Assembly (NCBI RefSeq): GCF_018555435.2
Contig: NZ_JAFEJT020000002.1
Span: 1 to 64,000 of the forward strand
Length of the DNA stretch: 64,000 nucleotides
Source of the DNA: Bifidobacterium amazonense
Lineage (GTDB): Bacteria > Actinomycetota > Actinomycetes > Actinomycetales > Bifidobacteriaceae
Direction: 5' to 3'
Part shown: one piece after another, positions 8,109-17,070 of the stretch
Position numbering within the stretch: position 1 is the first letter of the stretch
How the letters are laid out: every line of letters starts with the position of its first letter
The notes under the pieces: model-generated
Database searches by the model: none
The model's input: only the letters and a program-made list of their open reading frames with translations
Told to the model about the DNA's origin: nothing
Position numbers and translations under genes: made by a program

Positions 8109-10211
8109 TTGTCAAGCGCTTATTCCCTGATGTGCTATACGCGCATCCCCACCAGCCGCGACGAGGCGAACAACGAGGACATCGCGCTGAGCATGCACCT
8201 CGCGCTGCGCTCGCAGACCACCGGCGAATGGATGCCGCTCAACGAAAACTACGGCGTGTTCTTCGCCGCCGCCGTGCCGCGTGACGGCGTGCCGGCCTCC
8301 GCGCGCCGCGCCTGCACCGCCGCCGAGCGCCTCGCCGGCGAGCCCGCGGCCGACAGGCCGCCGGTCAGCGACGCCGTCGCGTTCGACGCGGTGATGCCCG
8401 ACGTCGACACCGTGCTCAAGAGCCTCACGGACCCGTACCTGTTCCGCCTGCGCGACGGACGCTTCGGCATCGCCGCGACCCGCACCGCGCGCGGCGGCGG
8501 GGCCGACGGCTCCGAACGCTCCTCGTTCCTGCTCGCCGTCAGCCGCGACCTGCGCTCCTACACGCAGCTCGGCATGGTCCGACTCGACACCGAGGCCGGC
8601 GTGCGCCGCCCCGCCGTCGACTTCGACGGCCGGCGCTATGTCATCCGCTGGCGCGACGACGAAGGCGCCGCGCACGCCGCCGCCACGCCCGACATCCTCG
8701 CCGCGGCCAACGCCGCGCCGTTGTCCGTCGTCGACTCCGTGCCGGTGGCCCCCGCCTCCCCGGCCGCCGGCGAATTCCCCGCCCTCGGCTCCATCCGCCC
8801 CGGCAACGTCGTCGAGATCACCGAAACCGAGGCCGCCGCGCTCATCGCGCGCTTCGGCCGCGTCTACAACACCGGCGTCACGGTCCGCCCGTTCTCGCTG
8901 CCCGCCGACCTGCGCGGCGAGGACGCGCGCGCCGCGGTCCGCACGCTCGCCAACGCGACCGCGACGCTGCGCTACTCCGACGGATCCGACGCGAACCGCG
9001 CCGTCGACTGGAACGCCGACCAGCTGGCCGCGCTCGCCGACGACGCCGCGGCCGGCCGTCTCGCGCCCGGCCAGACGCGCCGCATCGACGGCCGCGTCCG
9101 GCAGACCGTCTACCCCGTCCCGTTCGCCGTCGAACGCGCCGACCCGTCCGTCTTCGCATGGAACTTCAACGGCGAGCCGATGTTCCTGTTCATCGCGACC
9201 GACGACACCGACGGCAACTGCATCGACCCGAACGGCGGCCGCACGCATATGCCGCTGCGCGTCGCATCGTCGATTCTCGAACTGTCGGATGCGGCCGGCG
9301 GACGCGAGCGCGAGATCGACCTGCTCAGGCGCGGCGACCGCAACAGCGAGGGCCGTGTGATGACCGGCTGCTTCTGGGCACCCGAACTGCACGTGATCGG
9401 CGGGCGGCTGTCCGTCCTGTTCATGCCGTGCTTCGACGGCGGGCCGACGAATCCGGACGGCTCGCCGAATCCGGCCGCGGGACGGCCGGACATGTGGACC
9501 GGCAGCTGCCACATCATGCAGCTGAAGCAGGACGCCGACGGCCGTGACCTCGATCCGCGCGACGCGGCCAACTGGGATGCGCCGCGGCCGATCCTCGACC
9601 CGGACGGCGGCCCGCTCAACCCGGTGCAGCGCATCTCGCTCGACATGACCGTCATCCAGGACTCCGGACGCTGGTACTACGCGTGGCAGCAGGTCGGCAG
9701 CGTGTGGATCGCCGCGTTCGACCCGGAGAGGCCGGACCGGCTCACGTCGAAGCCGCGGCAGATCATCGTGCCCGAGTTCGCGTGGGACAATCTCATCGCG
9801 GAGGGACCGAACGCGGTCGTGCACGACGGACGCATCTGGCTGATCTACTCGGGCTCGCTCGTCGGCATCGACTACACGACCGGCGTGGTGAGCGCGCCGG
9901 CCGGCCAGCGCGCCGATCTGACCGATCCGGCCGTGTGGACGAAGCTCGACTACCCGCTGCAGAAGTCCGGCGTGTACAACGGCGAATGGCAGCTCGGCAC
10001 CGGCCACGGCATGTGGTCTCACGACGAGGATGGCAACCTCATCTACGTGTTCCACAACGCGGAGTACGAGAACGGGCGCTACGGCGGCCGCGACGCGCAG
10101 GTGCGCCGCGTCCACTGGGCCGCCGACGGCATGCCAATTCTTGACATGCAGTCCGACGAGGAGCTCAATCCGGCCTATGCTTGTATAACGATGGAAATCG
10201 TGGTGCGGTAG
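8109..10211 (+). CDS. Large GH43 family protein with two propeller-like regions
   Basis: A TTG start at 8109 is preferred because AAAGG ends 8 bases upstream and the homology-like sequence starts directly after it; that gives 700 aa without signal peptide. Residues about 1-215 look like a degenerate propeller (DPYLFRLRDGRFGIAATR). Residues about 240-350 resemble a bacterial Ig-like domain (ATLRYSDGS, VDWNADQL). The C-terminal GH43 domain has Asp in ADPSVFAWNF, Asp in ISLDMTVIQ and Glu in NLIAEGPNAVV. GH43 enzymes of this layout act on arabinosides or xylosides; the exact linkage is not readable. It is transcribed from the divergent operator region. Confidence 0.8.
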   Translation: MSSAYSLMCYTRIPTSRDEANNEDIALSMHLALRSQTTGEWMPLNENYGVFFAAAVPRDGVPASARRACTAAERLAGEPAADRPPVSDAVAFDAVMPDVDTVLKSLTDPYLFRLRDGRFGIAATRTARGGGADGSERSSFLLAVSRDLRSYTQLGMVRLDTEAGVRRPAVDFDGRRYVIRWRDDEGAAHAAATPDILAAANAAPLSVVDSVPVAPASPAAGEFPALGSIRPGNVVEITETEAAALIARFGRVYNTGVTVRPFSLPADLRGEDARAAVRTLANATATLRYSDGSDANRAVDWNADQLAALADDAAAGRLAPGQTRRIDGRVRQTVYPVPFAVERADPSVFAWNFNGEPMFLFIATDDTDGNCIDPNGGRTHMPLRVASSILELSDAAGGREREIDLLRRGDRNSEGRVMTGCFWAPELHVIGGRLSVLFMPCFDGGPTNPDGSPNPAAGRPDMWTGSCHIMQLKQDADGRDLDPRDAANWDAPRPILDPDGGPLNPVQRISLDMTVIQDSGRWYYAWQQVGSVWIAAFDPERPDRLTSKPRQIIVPEFAWDNLIAEGPNAVVHDGRIWLIYSGSLVGIDYTTGVVSAPAGQRADLTDPAVWTKLDYPLQKSGVYNGEWQLGTGHGMWSHDEDGNLIYVFHNAEYENGRYGGRDAQVRRVHWAADGMPILDMQSDEELNPAYACITMEIVVR
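10182..10196 (+). promoter_or_regulatory. Operator copy inside 3' end of GH43 gene
   Basis: TGTATAACGATGGAA matches the locus operator at most positions. It lies in the last codons of the large GH43 gene, about 140 bp before the lacI start, and could mediate autoregulation of the repressor or be a transcription roadblock. Confidence 0.4.
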
Positions 10212-10227
10212 GCCGCTTCCGCCTCTG

Positions 10228-10266
10228 CCGTCGCCCGCTGCCGTGCGTTGGGCGGGCGACGGTCTG
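10228..10266 (+). terminator. Terminator after the large GH43 gene
   Basis: Stem CCGTCGCCCG / CGGGCGACGG followed by TCTGTTTT, located between the GH43 stop and the lacI start. Confidence 0.6.
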
Positions 10267-10335
10267 TTTTCCGGCGATACCGCTGTCGCCGCAACGCATG
10301 CCATCGAACGACGAGAACAGAATATGGAGAACATC

Positions 10336-11394
10336 ATGAGCAGCAATGCGGCAACGGCGGGCCCCGAGCGCGTCGTGACGATGCGCGACGTGGCCAAGGC
10401 GGCCGGCGTATCGATCAAGACCGTCTCGAACGTGGTCAACGACTACCAGTTCGTATCCGACAAGACGCGCGACAAGGTCAACAAGGCGATCGAGGAGCTC
10501 GGCTACGTGATGAACGTGTCCGCGCGCAACCTGCGCCGCGGGCGCACCGGCATCATCGGCCTGGCGATCCCGGACCTGCAGATGCCGTACTTCGCGCAGC
10601 TGTCGTCGCTGGTGATCGAGGAGGCGAAGAAGGTCGGGCTGCGCGTGATCGTCGAACCGACGCTGTACTCGCGCGAGGGCGAGTTCGACGCGTTGCTCGG
10701 CTCCCAGCAGTCGATGATGGACGGCCTGATCTATTCGCCGCTGCATCTGGGGCTCGACGACATCAAGGACCTCAAACTGGAATACCCGCTGGTGCTCGTC
10801 GGCGAACGCATCTTCACCGAACGCTTCGACCACATCGCCACCGAGAACATCGAGGGCGCCAAGCACGCCACCCAGTACCTGCTGCAGTCCGGCTGCAAGC
10901 GCGTGGCCGTGCTGGGCACCCACCCGGGCGAGGACATCGGCTCCGCGTCGCTGCGACTGCGCGGCTACAAGGAGGCGCTCGAGGAGACCGGCGTCGACTA
11001 CGATCCGCGGCTCGAGGCTCCGGTGGGCATGTGGCACCGCACCGATGGCGTGGCCGCGATGAACGCGCTGCTCGACTCGGGCGCGAACCCGGACGGCGTC
11101 GTCGCGCTCAACGACATGCTCGCGGCCGGCGCGATGCATGCGATCCAGATGCGCGGCCTGCGCATTCCGGAGGACATCTCCGTGATCGGCTTCGACAATT
11201 CGGACGACTCGCAGTACCTGTCGCCGGCGCTCACCTCGATCGCGCCGGGGCTGGAGGCGGTGGCGCGCATGTCGGTGCGCGTGCTCAACGAGCGCATCGC
11301 CGGGATGAACCCGCTCGGCAACGACACCGCGGACCCGATCTTCCGCAAGGTCGCCTCCACGCTGGTGGTGCGCGATTCCACCCGCGCGGTGTAG
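10336..11394 (+). CDS. LacI family transcriptional regulator of the arabinan locus
   Basis: 352 aa. The start MSSNAATAG is chosen for TGGAGA about 6 bases upstream. The N-terminal helix-turn-helix MRDVAKAAGVSIKTVSNVVN and the hinge helix NVSARNLRRGRTGIIGLAIP are textbook LacI. The rest is a periplasmic-binding-like effector domain (GANPDGVVALNDMLAAGAM, DISVIGFDNSD). It sits in the middle of four GH43 genes and an importer, and seven copies of a palindrome-like operator (core ACAWCGATG) overlap the promoters of those genes. It most likely represses them until an arabinose-type ligand binds. Assignment of regulator to operator is inference from position. Confidence 0.9.
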   Translation: MSSNAATAGPERVVTMRDVAKAAGVSIKTVSNVVNDYQFVSDKTRDKVNKAIEELGYVMNVSARNLRRGRTGIIGLAIPDLQMPYFAQLSSLVIEEAKKVGLRVIVEPTLYSREGEFDALLGSQQSMMDGLIYSPLHLGLDDIKDLKLEYPLVLVGERIFTERFDHIATENIEGAKHATQYLLQSGCKRVAVLGTHPGEDIGSASLRLRGYKEALEETGVDYDPRLEAPVGMWHRTDGVAAMNALLDSGANPDGVVALNDMLAAGAMHAIQMRGLRIPEDISVIGFDNSDDSQYLSPALTSIAPGLEAVARMSVRVLNERIAGMNPLGNDTADPIFRKVASTLVVRDSTRAV

Positions 11395-11407
11395 CCGGCC
11401 CTTTTTG

Positions 11408-11710
11408 GGCGTTGGTTCCTGGTGGGTAACAGCGTGGTTCTCGCCAGATTCTCACGCGAAATACCGTTTTGGCGTTGGAACTTGGTGGGGAGCATATGGT
11501 TCTCGCCGGTTTCCAACGCCGGTACCCCTCTTGGTGTTGGTTGTTGACGGGTAACACGTGGTTCTTGCCGTTTTCTAACGCAGTGTGCCTTGTTGGTGTT
11601 GGCGGCTGGCGGGTAACAGCGTGGTTCTTGCCATTTTCCAACGCTGGGTGCCTTGTTGGCGTTGGAACTTGGTGAGCGACAATATGATCTCGCCGGTTTC
11701 CAACGCCGAG
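11408..11710. repeat. Tandem array of five 62-63 bp units
   Basis: Units begin with GTTGG at 11411, 11474, 11536, 11598 and 11661 (periods 63, 62, 62, 63). Each has GCGTTGG at the left and (except the first, CTCACGC) CCAACGC or a close variant at the right, with a conserved interior around GGGTAAC and GTGGTTCT-GCC. The array fills the 434-bp gap between the lacI gene and the next GH43 promoter. No convincing coding frame is present. Confidence 0.8.
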
Positions 11711-11753
11711 GAGGCTGGGCGCGCCGGCTTGGCGGATCGCGGGAAACGCCGGT

Positions 11754-11795
11754 TTGTTTCATCGTTGTACATTTGCTAGTATTCATCGTTGTAAA
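11754..11795 (+). promoter_or_regulatory. Promoter and two operators for the 338-aa GH43 gene
   Basis: TTGTTT (11754-11759), 17 bp, TAGTAT (11777-11782). Inverted-orientation operators TTTCATCGTTGTACA (11757-11771) and ATTCATCGTTGTAAA (11781-11795) cover the -35 and the region just past the -10, so binding would repress. Confidence 0.7.
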
Positions 11796-11828
11796 TCGAA
11801 GAATCCGTTGGATTGCAAAGGATGAACA

Positions 11829-12845
11829 ATGACTGTTTACAACAATCCGATCGTGCTGCAGCGTGCCGACCCGTGGGTGCTCAAGGTCGACGGCGAATAC
11901 TGGTTCACCGCCTCCGACCCGGAGTACGACAAGATCGCCATCCGCCACGCCTCGGCGATCAACGACCTGCAGAAGGCCCCGGAGACCGTGGTCTGGCGCA
12001 AGCACGAGACCGGCCCGTGCAGCAAATACATCTGGGCCCCCGAACTGCACCGCGTGAACGGCGCGTGGTACATCTACTTCGCCGGCGCGGAACGCGAGTT
12101 CGAGCCGAACGGCATGCCCACGCACCGCATGTTCGTGCTCGAGAACACCGACGACGACCCGACCACCGACAACTGGACCGAGAAGGGCCAGATCGTCACG
12201 CCGATCGACTCGTTCTCGCTCGACGCCACCACCGAGGTGATCGACGGCGTGCAGTACCTCGTCTGGGCGCAGAAGGACCCGGACATCCCCGGCAACTCCA
12301 ACCTGTACATCGCCCCGATGGCCAACCCGTGGACGCTCGCGGCCGACCCGGTCATGCTCACCAAGCCGGAATACGACTGGGAGTGCATCGACTTCCTCGT
12401 CAACGAGGGTCCGGCGTTCCTGTTCCACGACGACAAGGTCTTCATCACGTACTCCGCGTCCGGCACCGGCGTGCCGTATGCCGTCGGCCTGCTGACCGCC
12501 GACCGCGGCGCCGACCTGACGGACCCGGCGAGCTGGACGAAGAGCCCGGTGCCGGTGTTCAAGACCTGCGCCGCCAACGGCCAGTTCGGCCCCGGCCACA
12601 ACTCGTTCACCAAGTCCGAGGACGATGCCGAGGATCTGATGATCTACCACGCCCGCAACTACACCGACATCAAGGGCGATCCGCTGTTCGACCCGAACCG
12701 TCACGCCCGCGTCGGCGTGGTGCGCTGGCGCGAGGACGGCACCCCGGACTTCGGCGTGCCCGAGCCGGACGACGTGTGGTCGCCGATCACGACCGACGTG
12801 CTGCCGCCCGACGGCGGGGAACTGGCCGGATCGGCCGTCCGATGA
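11829..12845 (+). CDS. GH43 alpha-L-arabinofuranosidase-like enzyme, cytoplasmic
   Basis: 338 aa, a single GH43 propeller with no signal peptide. It begins NNPIVLQRADPWVLKVDGEY, with the catalytic base Asp in RADPWV; a second Asp lies in SFSLDATTEV and the general acid Glu in FLVNEGPAFLFHD. Enzymes of this compact form in bifidobacteria are exo-acting arabinofuranosidases on short arabino-oligosaccharides. The cytoplasmic location suggests that it finishes the breakdown of imported oligosaccharides. The start ATG follows AAAGGATGAACA with AAAGGA about 7 bases upstream. Expression should be repressed by the LacI protein through the two operators upstream. Confidence 0.85.
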   Translation: MTVYNNPIVLQRADPWVLKVDGEYWFTASDPEYDKIAIRHASAINDLQKAPETVVWRKHETGPCSKYIWAPELHRVNGAWYIYFAGAEREFEPNGMPTHRMFVLENTDDDPTTDNWTEKGQIVTPIDSFSLDATTEVIDGVQYLVWAQKDPDIPGNSNLYIAPMANPWTLAADPVMLTKPEYDWECIDFLVNEGPAFLFHDDKVFITYSASGTGVPYAVGLLTADRGADLTDPASWTKSPVPVFKTCAANGQFGPGHNSFTKSEDDAEDLMIYHARNYTDIKGDPLFDPNRHARVGVVRWREDGTPDFGVPEPDDVWSPITTDVLPPDGGELAGSAVR

Positions 12846-12861
12846 CGGCGTGACCGCGCTT

Positions 12862-12889
12862 CCGGCGGGTGCGCGGCGCCCGCCGGAAT
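12862..12889 (+). terminator. Hairpin after GH43 gene
   Basis: TTCCGGCGGG / CCCGCCGGAA, 10-bp perfect stem, 17 bp past the GH43 stop. A T-rich stretch appears only about 18 bases later, so it may be a stabilising hairpin. Confidence 0.4.
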
Positions 12890-12989
12890 CCATCGGCAAG
12901 AAAAAATCTTGAACCCGTTCGACCGTTTTTAGCGGTCCGATTTGCGAAAATCGTTGGAACCAAGCCGAACAATCGGCGTGTCAGTCGAT

Positions 12990-13037
12990 TTGTACATCGA
13001 TAGAAAACGCGCTATACTAAATTCCATCGTTGTAAAC
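12990..13037 (+). promoter_or_regulatory. Importer promoter with two operators
   Basis: TTGTAC (12990-12995), 17 bp, TATACT (13013-13018): both hexamers and the spacing equal those of the plus promoter at 8037. Operators TGTACATCGATAGAA (12991-13005) and, inverted, TTCCATCGTTGTAAA (13022-13036) overlap the -35 and follow the -10. Confidence 0.78.
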
Positions 13038-13155
13038 GAGCGGTGAGGCTCACAGTGAACGCAACAACGGCGTTGACCGATATCAGTACGACATGAGTCG
13101 CCCGTAAGCAGCGAGGCAACCGTCTTGGGAAACCAGGAGGACAAGGAGGAAACCC

Positions 13156-14745
13156 ATGAACATCAAGAAGAAGATCGTCGCGGCCACCGCGATGGTGCTG
13201 GCCGCCGGCCTCACGCTCGCCGGCTGTGGCGCCGAGAAGAGCGAGACCAACGCCGACGGCAAGCCGGTCATCAAGATCACGCTCATCAAGCGCAGCACCC
13301 AGATCGAAGCCAAGAAGATGAAGCTCACCAAGGACCTCGAGGCCGCCTGCGACTGCGAGATCAAGTGGGAGGAGATCCTCGACACCCAGTGGGCCCAGCA
13401 GGCCTCCACCGTGCTCGCCTCCGGCGACGTGAGCGACATCACCATCTGGGGCTACAACGCCGACAACTTCGCCCAGTACAACTACTGGGAGGACCTGAGC
13501 GACGACCTCGACCAGATGCCGAACGTTCAGGCCTACTTCAAGGCCGTCCCGGAGGCCAAGATGTTCGGCTCCGACCTTGAGGGCCACGTCTGGCAGGTCC
13601 CGTCCGACTACGGCAACGCCTCCGGCGCCAAGTGGTCCAGCGGCCAGAACCTGATGATCAACAAGACCTGGCTCGACAAGCTCGGCCTGCAGGTTCCGAA
13701 GACCTGGGACGACCTGACCAAGGTCCTCACCGCGTTCAAGAACGACGATCCGAACGGCAACGGCAAGGCCGACGAGGTCCCGATGCTCATCAACCAGCTC
13801 GGCACCGCGGGCTTCGGCTGGTGGAGCCCGTTCCTGCTGCTCAACGGCACCGGCCAGAACACCCAGGTCATCACCTCCGCCGGCTCCCAGGGCATCTACG
13901 TCAAGGACGGCAAGGTCGGCAACTGGATGCTCTCCGACAACTTCCGCAAGGTCATCGAGTACTACCACTCCCTGATCAAGGCCGGCCTCATGCCCGCCGA
14001 CGTGCTCACCCGCGACGCCTCGCTGAACACCGCCGACATCTCCTCCGACGGCAAGACCGCCAAGGTCGGCCTGATCTTCGGCTGGAACACCGGCAACTTC
14101 GGCGACCTGTCCGATGAGTACGAGTCCATCGAGGTCCCGGCCGCGCCGGGCGTCTCCTACGACCAGACCACGTGGGAGCCGGAGTTCCAGGACATCTACA
14201 ACGGCGCCGCCGTCAAGGCCGGCCTCGACGACGCGCACAAGACCGCCGCGCTCAAGATCATCAACGAGTTCCTCGATCCGGACATCTCCATGGAGTCCTA
14301 CTACGGCGACCTTGGCAAGTACATCGAGAACAAGGGCGACGGCGTCTACAACGTCATCAAGTTCCAGGACGACCTGTCCACCTTCGGCCTAGCCGACCGC
14401 GGCCTGACCTGGGTGCGCGACGACATGAGCGTCACCGGCGACCAGGACAAGGTCCTCGCCGAGAAGGACGGCACCGTCTACAAGACCCAGCAGTCGCACA
14501 TCGGCGAGAAGGACCTGATCCCGATGTACACCCGCCTGAGCGCCGAGGACAACACCACCGTGTCGAACAACAACTCGACCATCTGGAACTACGCCCTGCC
14601 GCTCATCTCCACCTGGATCCAGGACGGCGGCCTTGACGACGCCTCGTGGAACACCTACGTCGACACCCTCAAGAAGAGCGGCATCGAGGACAACATCAAG
14701 CTCTGGCAGAAGGCCTACGACGACACCATCGCGGCGTCCAAGTAA
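13156..14745 (+). CDS. Carbohydrate ABC importer, substrate-binding lipoprotein
   Basis: 529 aa. Signal peptide MNIKKKIVAATAMVLAAG ends in the lipobox LAGC. The mature part follows the family-1 extracellular solute-binding fold of the large LplA-like type (DGKPVIKITLIKRSTQ at the start, a long helical C-terminus). GGAGG stands about 8 bases before the ATG. It is the first gene of the importer unit, with permeases directly downstream and GH43 genes upstream. The cargo is most likely arabino-oligosaccharides released by the surface arabinanase. No ATPase gene is linked, so a shared MsmK-like ATPase elsewhere presumably powers it. Confidence 0.88.
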   Translation: MNIKKKIVAATAMVLAAGLTLAGCGAEKSETNADGKPVIKITLIKRSTQIEAKKMKLTKDLEAACDCEIKWEEILDTQWAQQASTVLASGDVSDITIWGYNADNFAQYNYWEDLSDDLDQMPNVQAYFKAVPEAKMFGSDLEGHVWQVPSDYGNASGAKWSSGQNLMINKTWLDKLGLQVPKTWDDLTKVLTAFKNDDPNGNGKADEVPMLINQLGTAGFGWWSPFLLLNGTGQNTQVITSAGSQGIYVKDGKVGNWMLSDNFRKVIEYYHSLIKAGLMPADVLTRDASLNTADISSDGKTAKVGLIFGWNTGNFGDLSDEYESIEVPAAPGVSYDQTTWEPEFQDIYNGAAVKAGLDDAHKTAALKIINEFLDPDISMESYYGDLGKYIENKGDGVYNVIKFQDDLSTFGLADRGLTWVRDDMSVTGDQDKVLAEKDGTVYKTQQSHIGEKDLIPMYTRLSAEDNTTVSNNNSTIWNYALPLISTWIQDGGLDDASWNTYVDTLKKSGIEDNIKLWQKAYDDTIAASK

Positions 14746-14790
14746 GCCCGGAGCCTGACCGCAGCGCCAGCCGCACCCAACAACCCACGC

Positions 14791-14842
14791 AAGGCCCGCC
14801 CCGCCGCCCGGCTCACGCCCGGCCCCGGAAGGGGCGGGCCTT
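14791..14842 (+). terminator. Intercistronic hairpin between binding protein and permeases
   Basis: 12-bp perfect stem AAGGCCCGCCCC / GGGGCGGGCCTT with an inner GC-rich hairpin. It lies in the 162-bp gap after the binding-protein gene. It lacks a full T-run and probably lets some transcription pass, giving more binding protein than permease. Confidence 0.55.
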
Positions 14843-14907
14843 GCCTGTTCCATACACTTCGCTTCACACCTCGTTTTCCCCTATCCGCAATCTGTGAAAG
14901 GATGGCC

Positions 14908-15909
14908 ATGGCTTCCGCAATCAAAGGCACGCATCGCGCCGAAGCCGCCACGCCCGCGCCGAACAAGGCCGGCGTCGACATTCCTGACAACGACTACATC
15001 GCACGGCACCGTCCGCTACCCACCCGCATCGCAACCCACATGAGCCGCTACTGGCAGCTGTGGGCCATGTCGATCCCCGCAATCTTCTTCGTCGTCCTCT
15101 TCGCCTACGTGCCGATGTACGGCATCCAGCTCGCGTTCCGCGAGTTCGTCCCCGGCAAGGGCCTGACCGGCGGCAAGTGGGTCGGCTTCAAGTACTTCAC
15201 CAAGTTCTTCGAATCCCCGCAGTTCTCCAGCCTGATCATCAACACCGTCCGCGTCTCCCTCGGAACGCTCGTGCTCGGCTTCATCGCGCCGATCATCCTC
15301 GCGCTGCTCATCAACCAGATCGGCGGCAAGAAGACCAAGTCGTTCGTGCAGACGGTCACGTACATGCCGCACTTCATCTCCACCGTCGTCATCGTCTCGA
15401 TGATCAACATCTTCCTCGCGCCGAACTCCGGCATGATCGGACGCTTCCTCGGCCCGACCAACATCCTCGGCAACCCGGACGCATTCGCCCCGATCTACTG
15501 GATCACCGAGGTCTGGCAGCACTGCGGCTGGAACTCCATCATCTACCTCGCCGCGCTCGCCGGCGTGGACACCTCCCTGTACGAGGCCGCGAAGATGGAC
15601 GGCGCCGGCCGACTCCAGCTCATCCGCTACGTCGACATCCCGGCCATCCTGCCCACCTGCGGCATCCTGCTCATCCTGAACATGGGCGGCGTGCTCGGCG
15701 TCGGCTTCGAGAAGGTCTACCTGATGCAGAACTCGCTGAACCTGTCCGGTTCCGAGGTGCTTTCGACCTTCGTGTACAAGATGGGCCTCGTCTCGAACCA
15801 GTACAGCTACTCCACCGCCATCGGCCTGTTCAACACGGTGATCAACTTCGCGTTCCTGATCGCCGCGAACGCGATCGCCAAGCGCGCGTCCAACACCAGC
15901 ATCTTCTGA
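14908..15909 (+). CDS. Carbohydrate ABC importer permease, LplB type
   Basis: 333 aa. The second of two nearby ATGs is preferred because GAAAGG lies 6 bases before it. After a hydrophilic N-terminus (about 45 residues) there are six membrane helices. The binding-protein-dependent transport motif appears as EAAKMDGAGRLQLIRYVDIP (the EAA loop, which touches the ATPase). An LplB-type signature, MYGIQLAFREF, is near the N-terminus. It pairs with the next gene to form the channel for the sugar bound by the preceding lipoprotein. Confidence 0.9.
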   Translation: MASAIKGTHRAEAATPAPNKAGVDIPDNDYIARHRPLPTRIATHMSRYWQLWAMSIPAIFFVVLFAYVPMYGIQLAFREFVPGKGLTGGKWVGFKYFTKFFESPQFSSLIINTVRVSLGTLVLGFIAPIILALLINQIGGKKTKSFVQTVTYMPHFISTVVIVSMINIFLAPNSGMIGRFLGPTNILGNPDAFAPIYWITEVWQHCGWNSIIYLAALAGVDTSLYEAAKMDGAGRLQLIRYVDIPAILPTCGILLILNMGGVLGVGFEKVYLMQNSLNLSGSEVLSTFVYKMGLVSNQYSYSTAIGLFNTVINFAFLIAANAIAKRASNTSIF

Positions 15910-15955
15910 TGCAGGGCCAACGAATCGTCACATCAGGCAAGAAAGGATCATCATC

Positions 15956-16915
15956 ATGAGTGCATCCGCCCCCACGATCGCGCCCAAGGCATCGAGCGCC
16001 GACATTCCGTGGAACCCCAAGGTCCGCCAGCACAAGCAGCCGGTCGACTGGGTCGTCGACATCCTCATCGCGGCCATTCTGATCGCCGTCGTGTTCATCA
16101 CGATCTACCCGCTGTGGTTCATCGTCATCGCCAGCTTCTCGAACGCCGGCCTCGTCTCGCAGGGCGAGGTGACGCTGCTGCCGAAGGGCATCAACTTCAG
16201 CGGCTACGTCAAGGTCATGCAGGAGCCGCGCATCTGGATCGGCTACCGCAACACCATCCTGTACTCGGTCGTCGGCACGCTGGTCAACATGATCGTCACG
16301 CTGCCCGTCGGCTTCGCGATGTCCCGCGCCGAGTTCAAGCCGCGCCGCATCATCCTGTTCCTGTTCACCTTCACGATGTTCTTCTCCGGCGGCCTGATCC
16401 CGGGCTACCTGCTCTTCAAGGACCTCGGCATCCTGAACACCATGTGGGTCTTCATCCTGCCGGGCGCGGTGAGCGTGTACAACGTGATCATCGTGCGCTC
16501 CTTCTTCGAATCGTCGATTCCGGAGGAACTGCACGACGCGGCCCAGATCGACGGCCTCGGCTACTTCCGCTACTTCATGAAGATCGTGCTGCCGCTGAGC
16601 TCCGCCATCATCGGCGTGATCGCGCTGTACTACTTCGTGGGCCACTGGAACGACTACTTCACCGGCCTTATCTACATCCGCGATCAGAACAAGCAGCCGC
16701 TGCAGGTCATCCTGCAGAACATCCTGCTCGCCAACCAGATCACCACGTCCGGCGGCGGCTCGAGCAACGGCCAGTCCATGATCGAACGCCAGCAGCTCGC
16801 CGACTCGATCAAGTACGGCATCATCATCGTCTCCACCCTGCCGCTTCTGGTCATCTACCCGTTCCTCCAGAAGTACTTCACCAAGGGCGTCATGATCGGT
16901 GCGGTCAAGGGCTGA
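15956..16915 (+). CDS. Carbohydrate ABC importer permease, LplC type
   Basis: 319 aa with six predicted membrane helices and the EAA loop ELHDAAQIDGLGYFRYFMKI. The C-terminus LPLLVIYPFLQKYFTKGVMI is typical of the second permease of LplABC-like systems. GAAAGGA lies about 8 bases before the ATG. The gap to the first permease is only 46 bp, so both are in one transcript. Confidence 0.9.
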   Translation: MSASAPTIAPKASSADIPWNPKVRQHKQPVDWVVDILIAAILIAVVFITIYPLWFIVIASFSNAGLVSQGEVTLLPKGINFSGYVKVMQEPRIWIGYRNTILYSVVGTLVNMIVTLPVGFAMSRAEFKPRRIILFLFTFTMFFSGGLIPGYLLFKDLGILNTMWVFILPGAVSVYNVIIVRSFFESSIPEELHDAAQIDGLGYFRYFMKIVLPLSSAIIGVIALYYFVGHWNDYFTGLIYIRDQNKQPLQVILQNILLANQITTSGGGSSNGQSMIERQQLADSIKYGIIIVSTLPLLVIYPFLQKYFTKGVMIGAVKG

Positions 16916-16923
16916 GCCGTTAA

Positions 16924-16948
16924 ACGGACAGTCCGGTGGACTGTCCGT
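16924..16948 (+). terminator. Hairpin closing the importer operon
   Basis: ACGGACAGTCC / GGACTGTCCGT, 11-bp perfect stem with a 3-base loop, 8 bp after the LplC-type stop. No T-run follows. Confidence 0.5.
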
Positions 16949-17070
16949 AGGCTCAGCCTGAGCGAGACGGTAGTCGAGCGAAGGTCGGATTGAGTCTCGC
17001 GCATCGCGCGAGTCCATAGTTGCAGGCCTGAGCGAATACCTGCCGCGGCGCGGTTCCTTTCCTCTCCTCC

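Noticed and set aside
12920..12936. GACCG...CGGTC as terminator
   Set aside because: Only a 5-bp stem with the T-run in the loop instead of after it.
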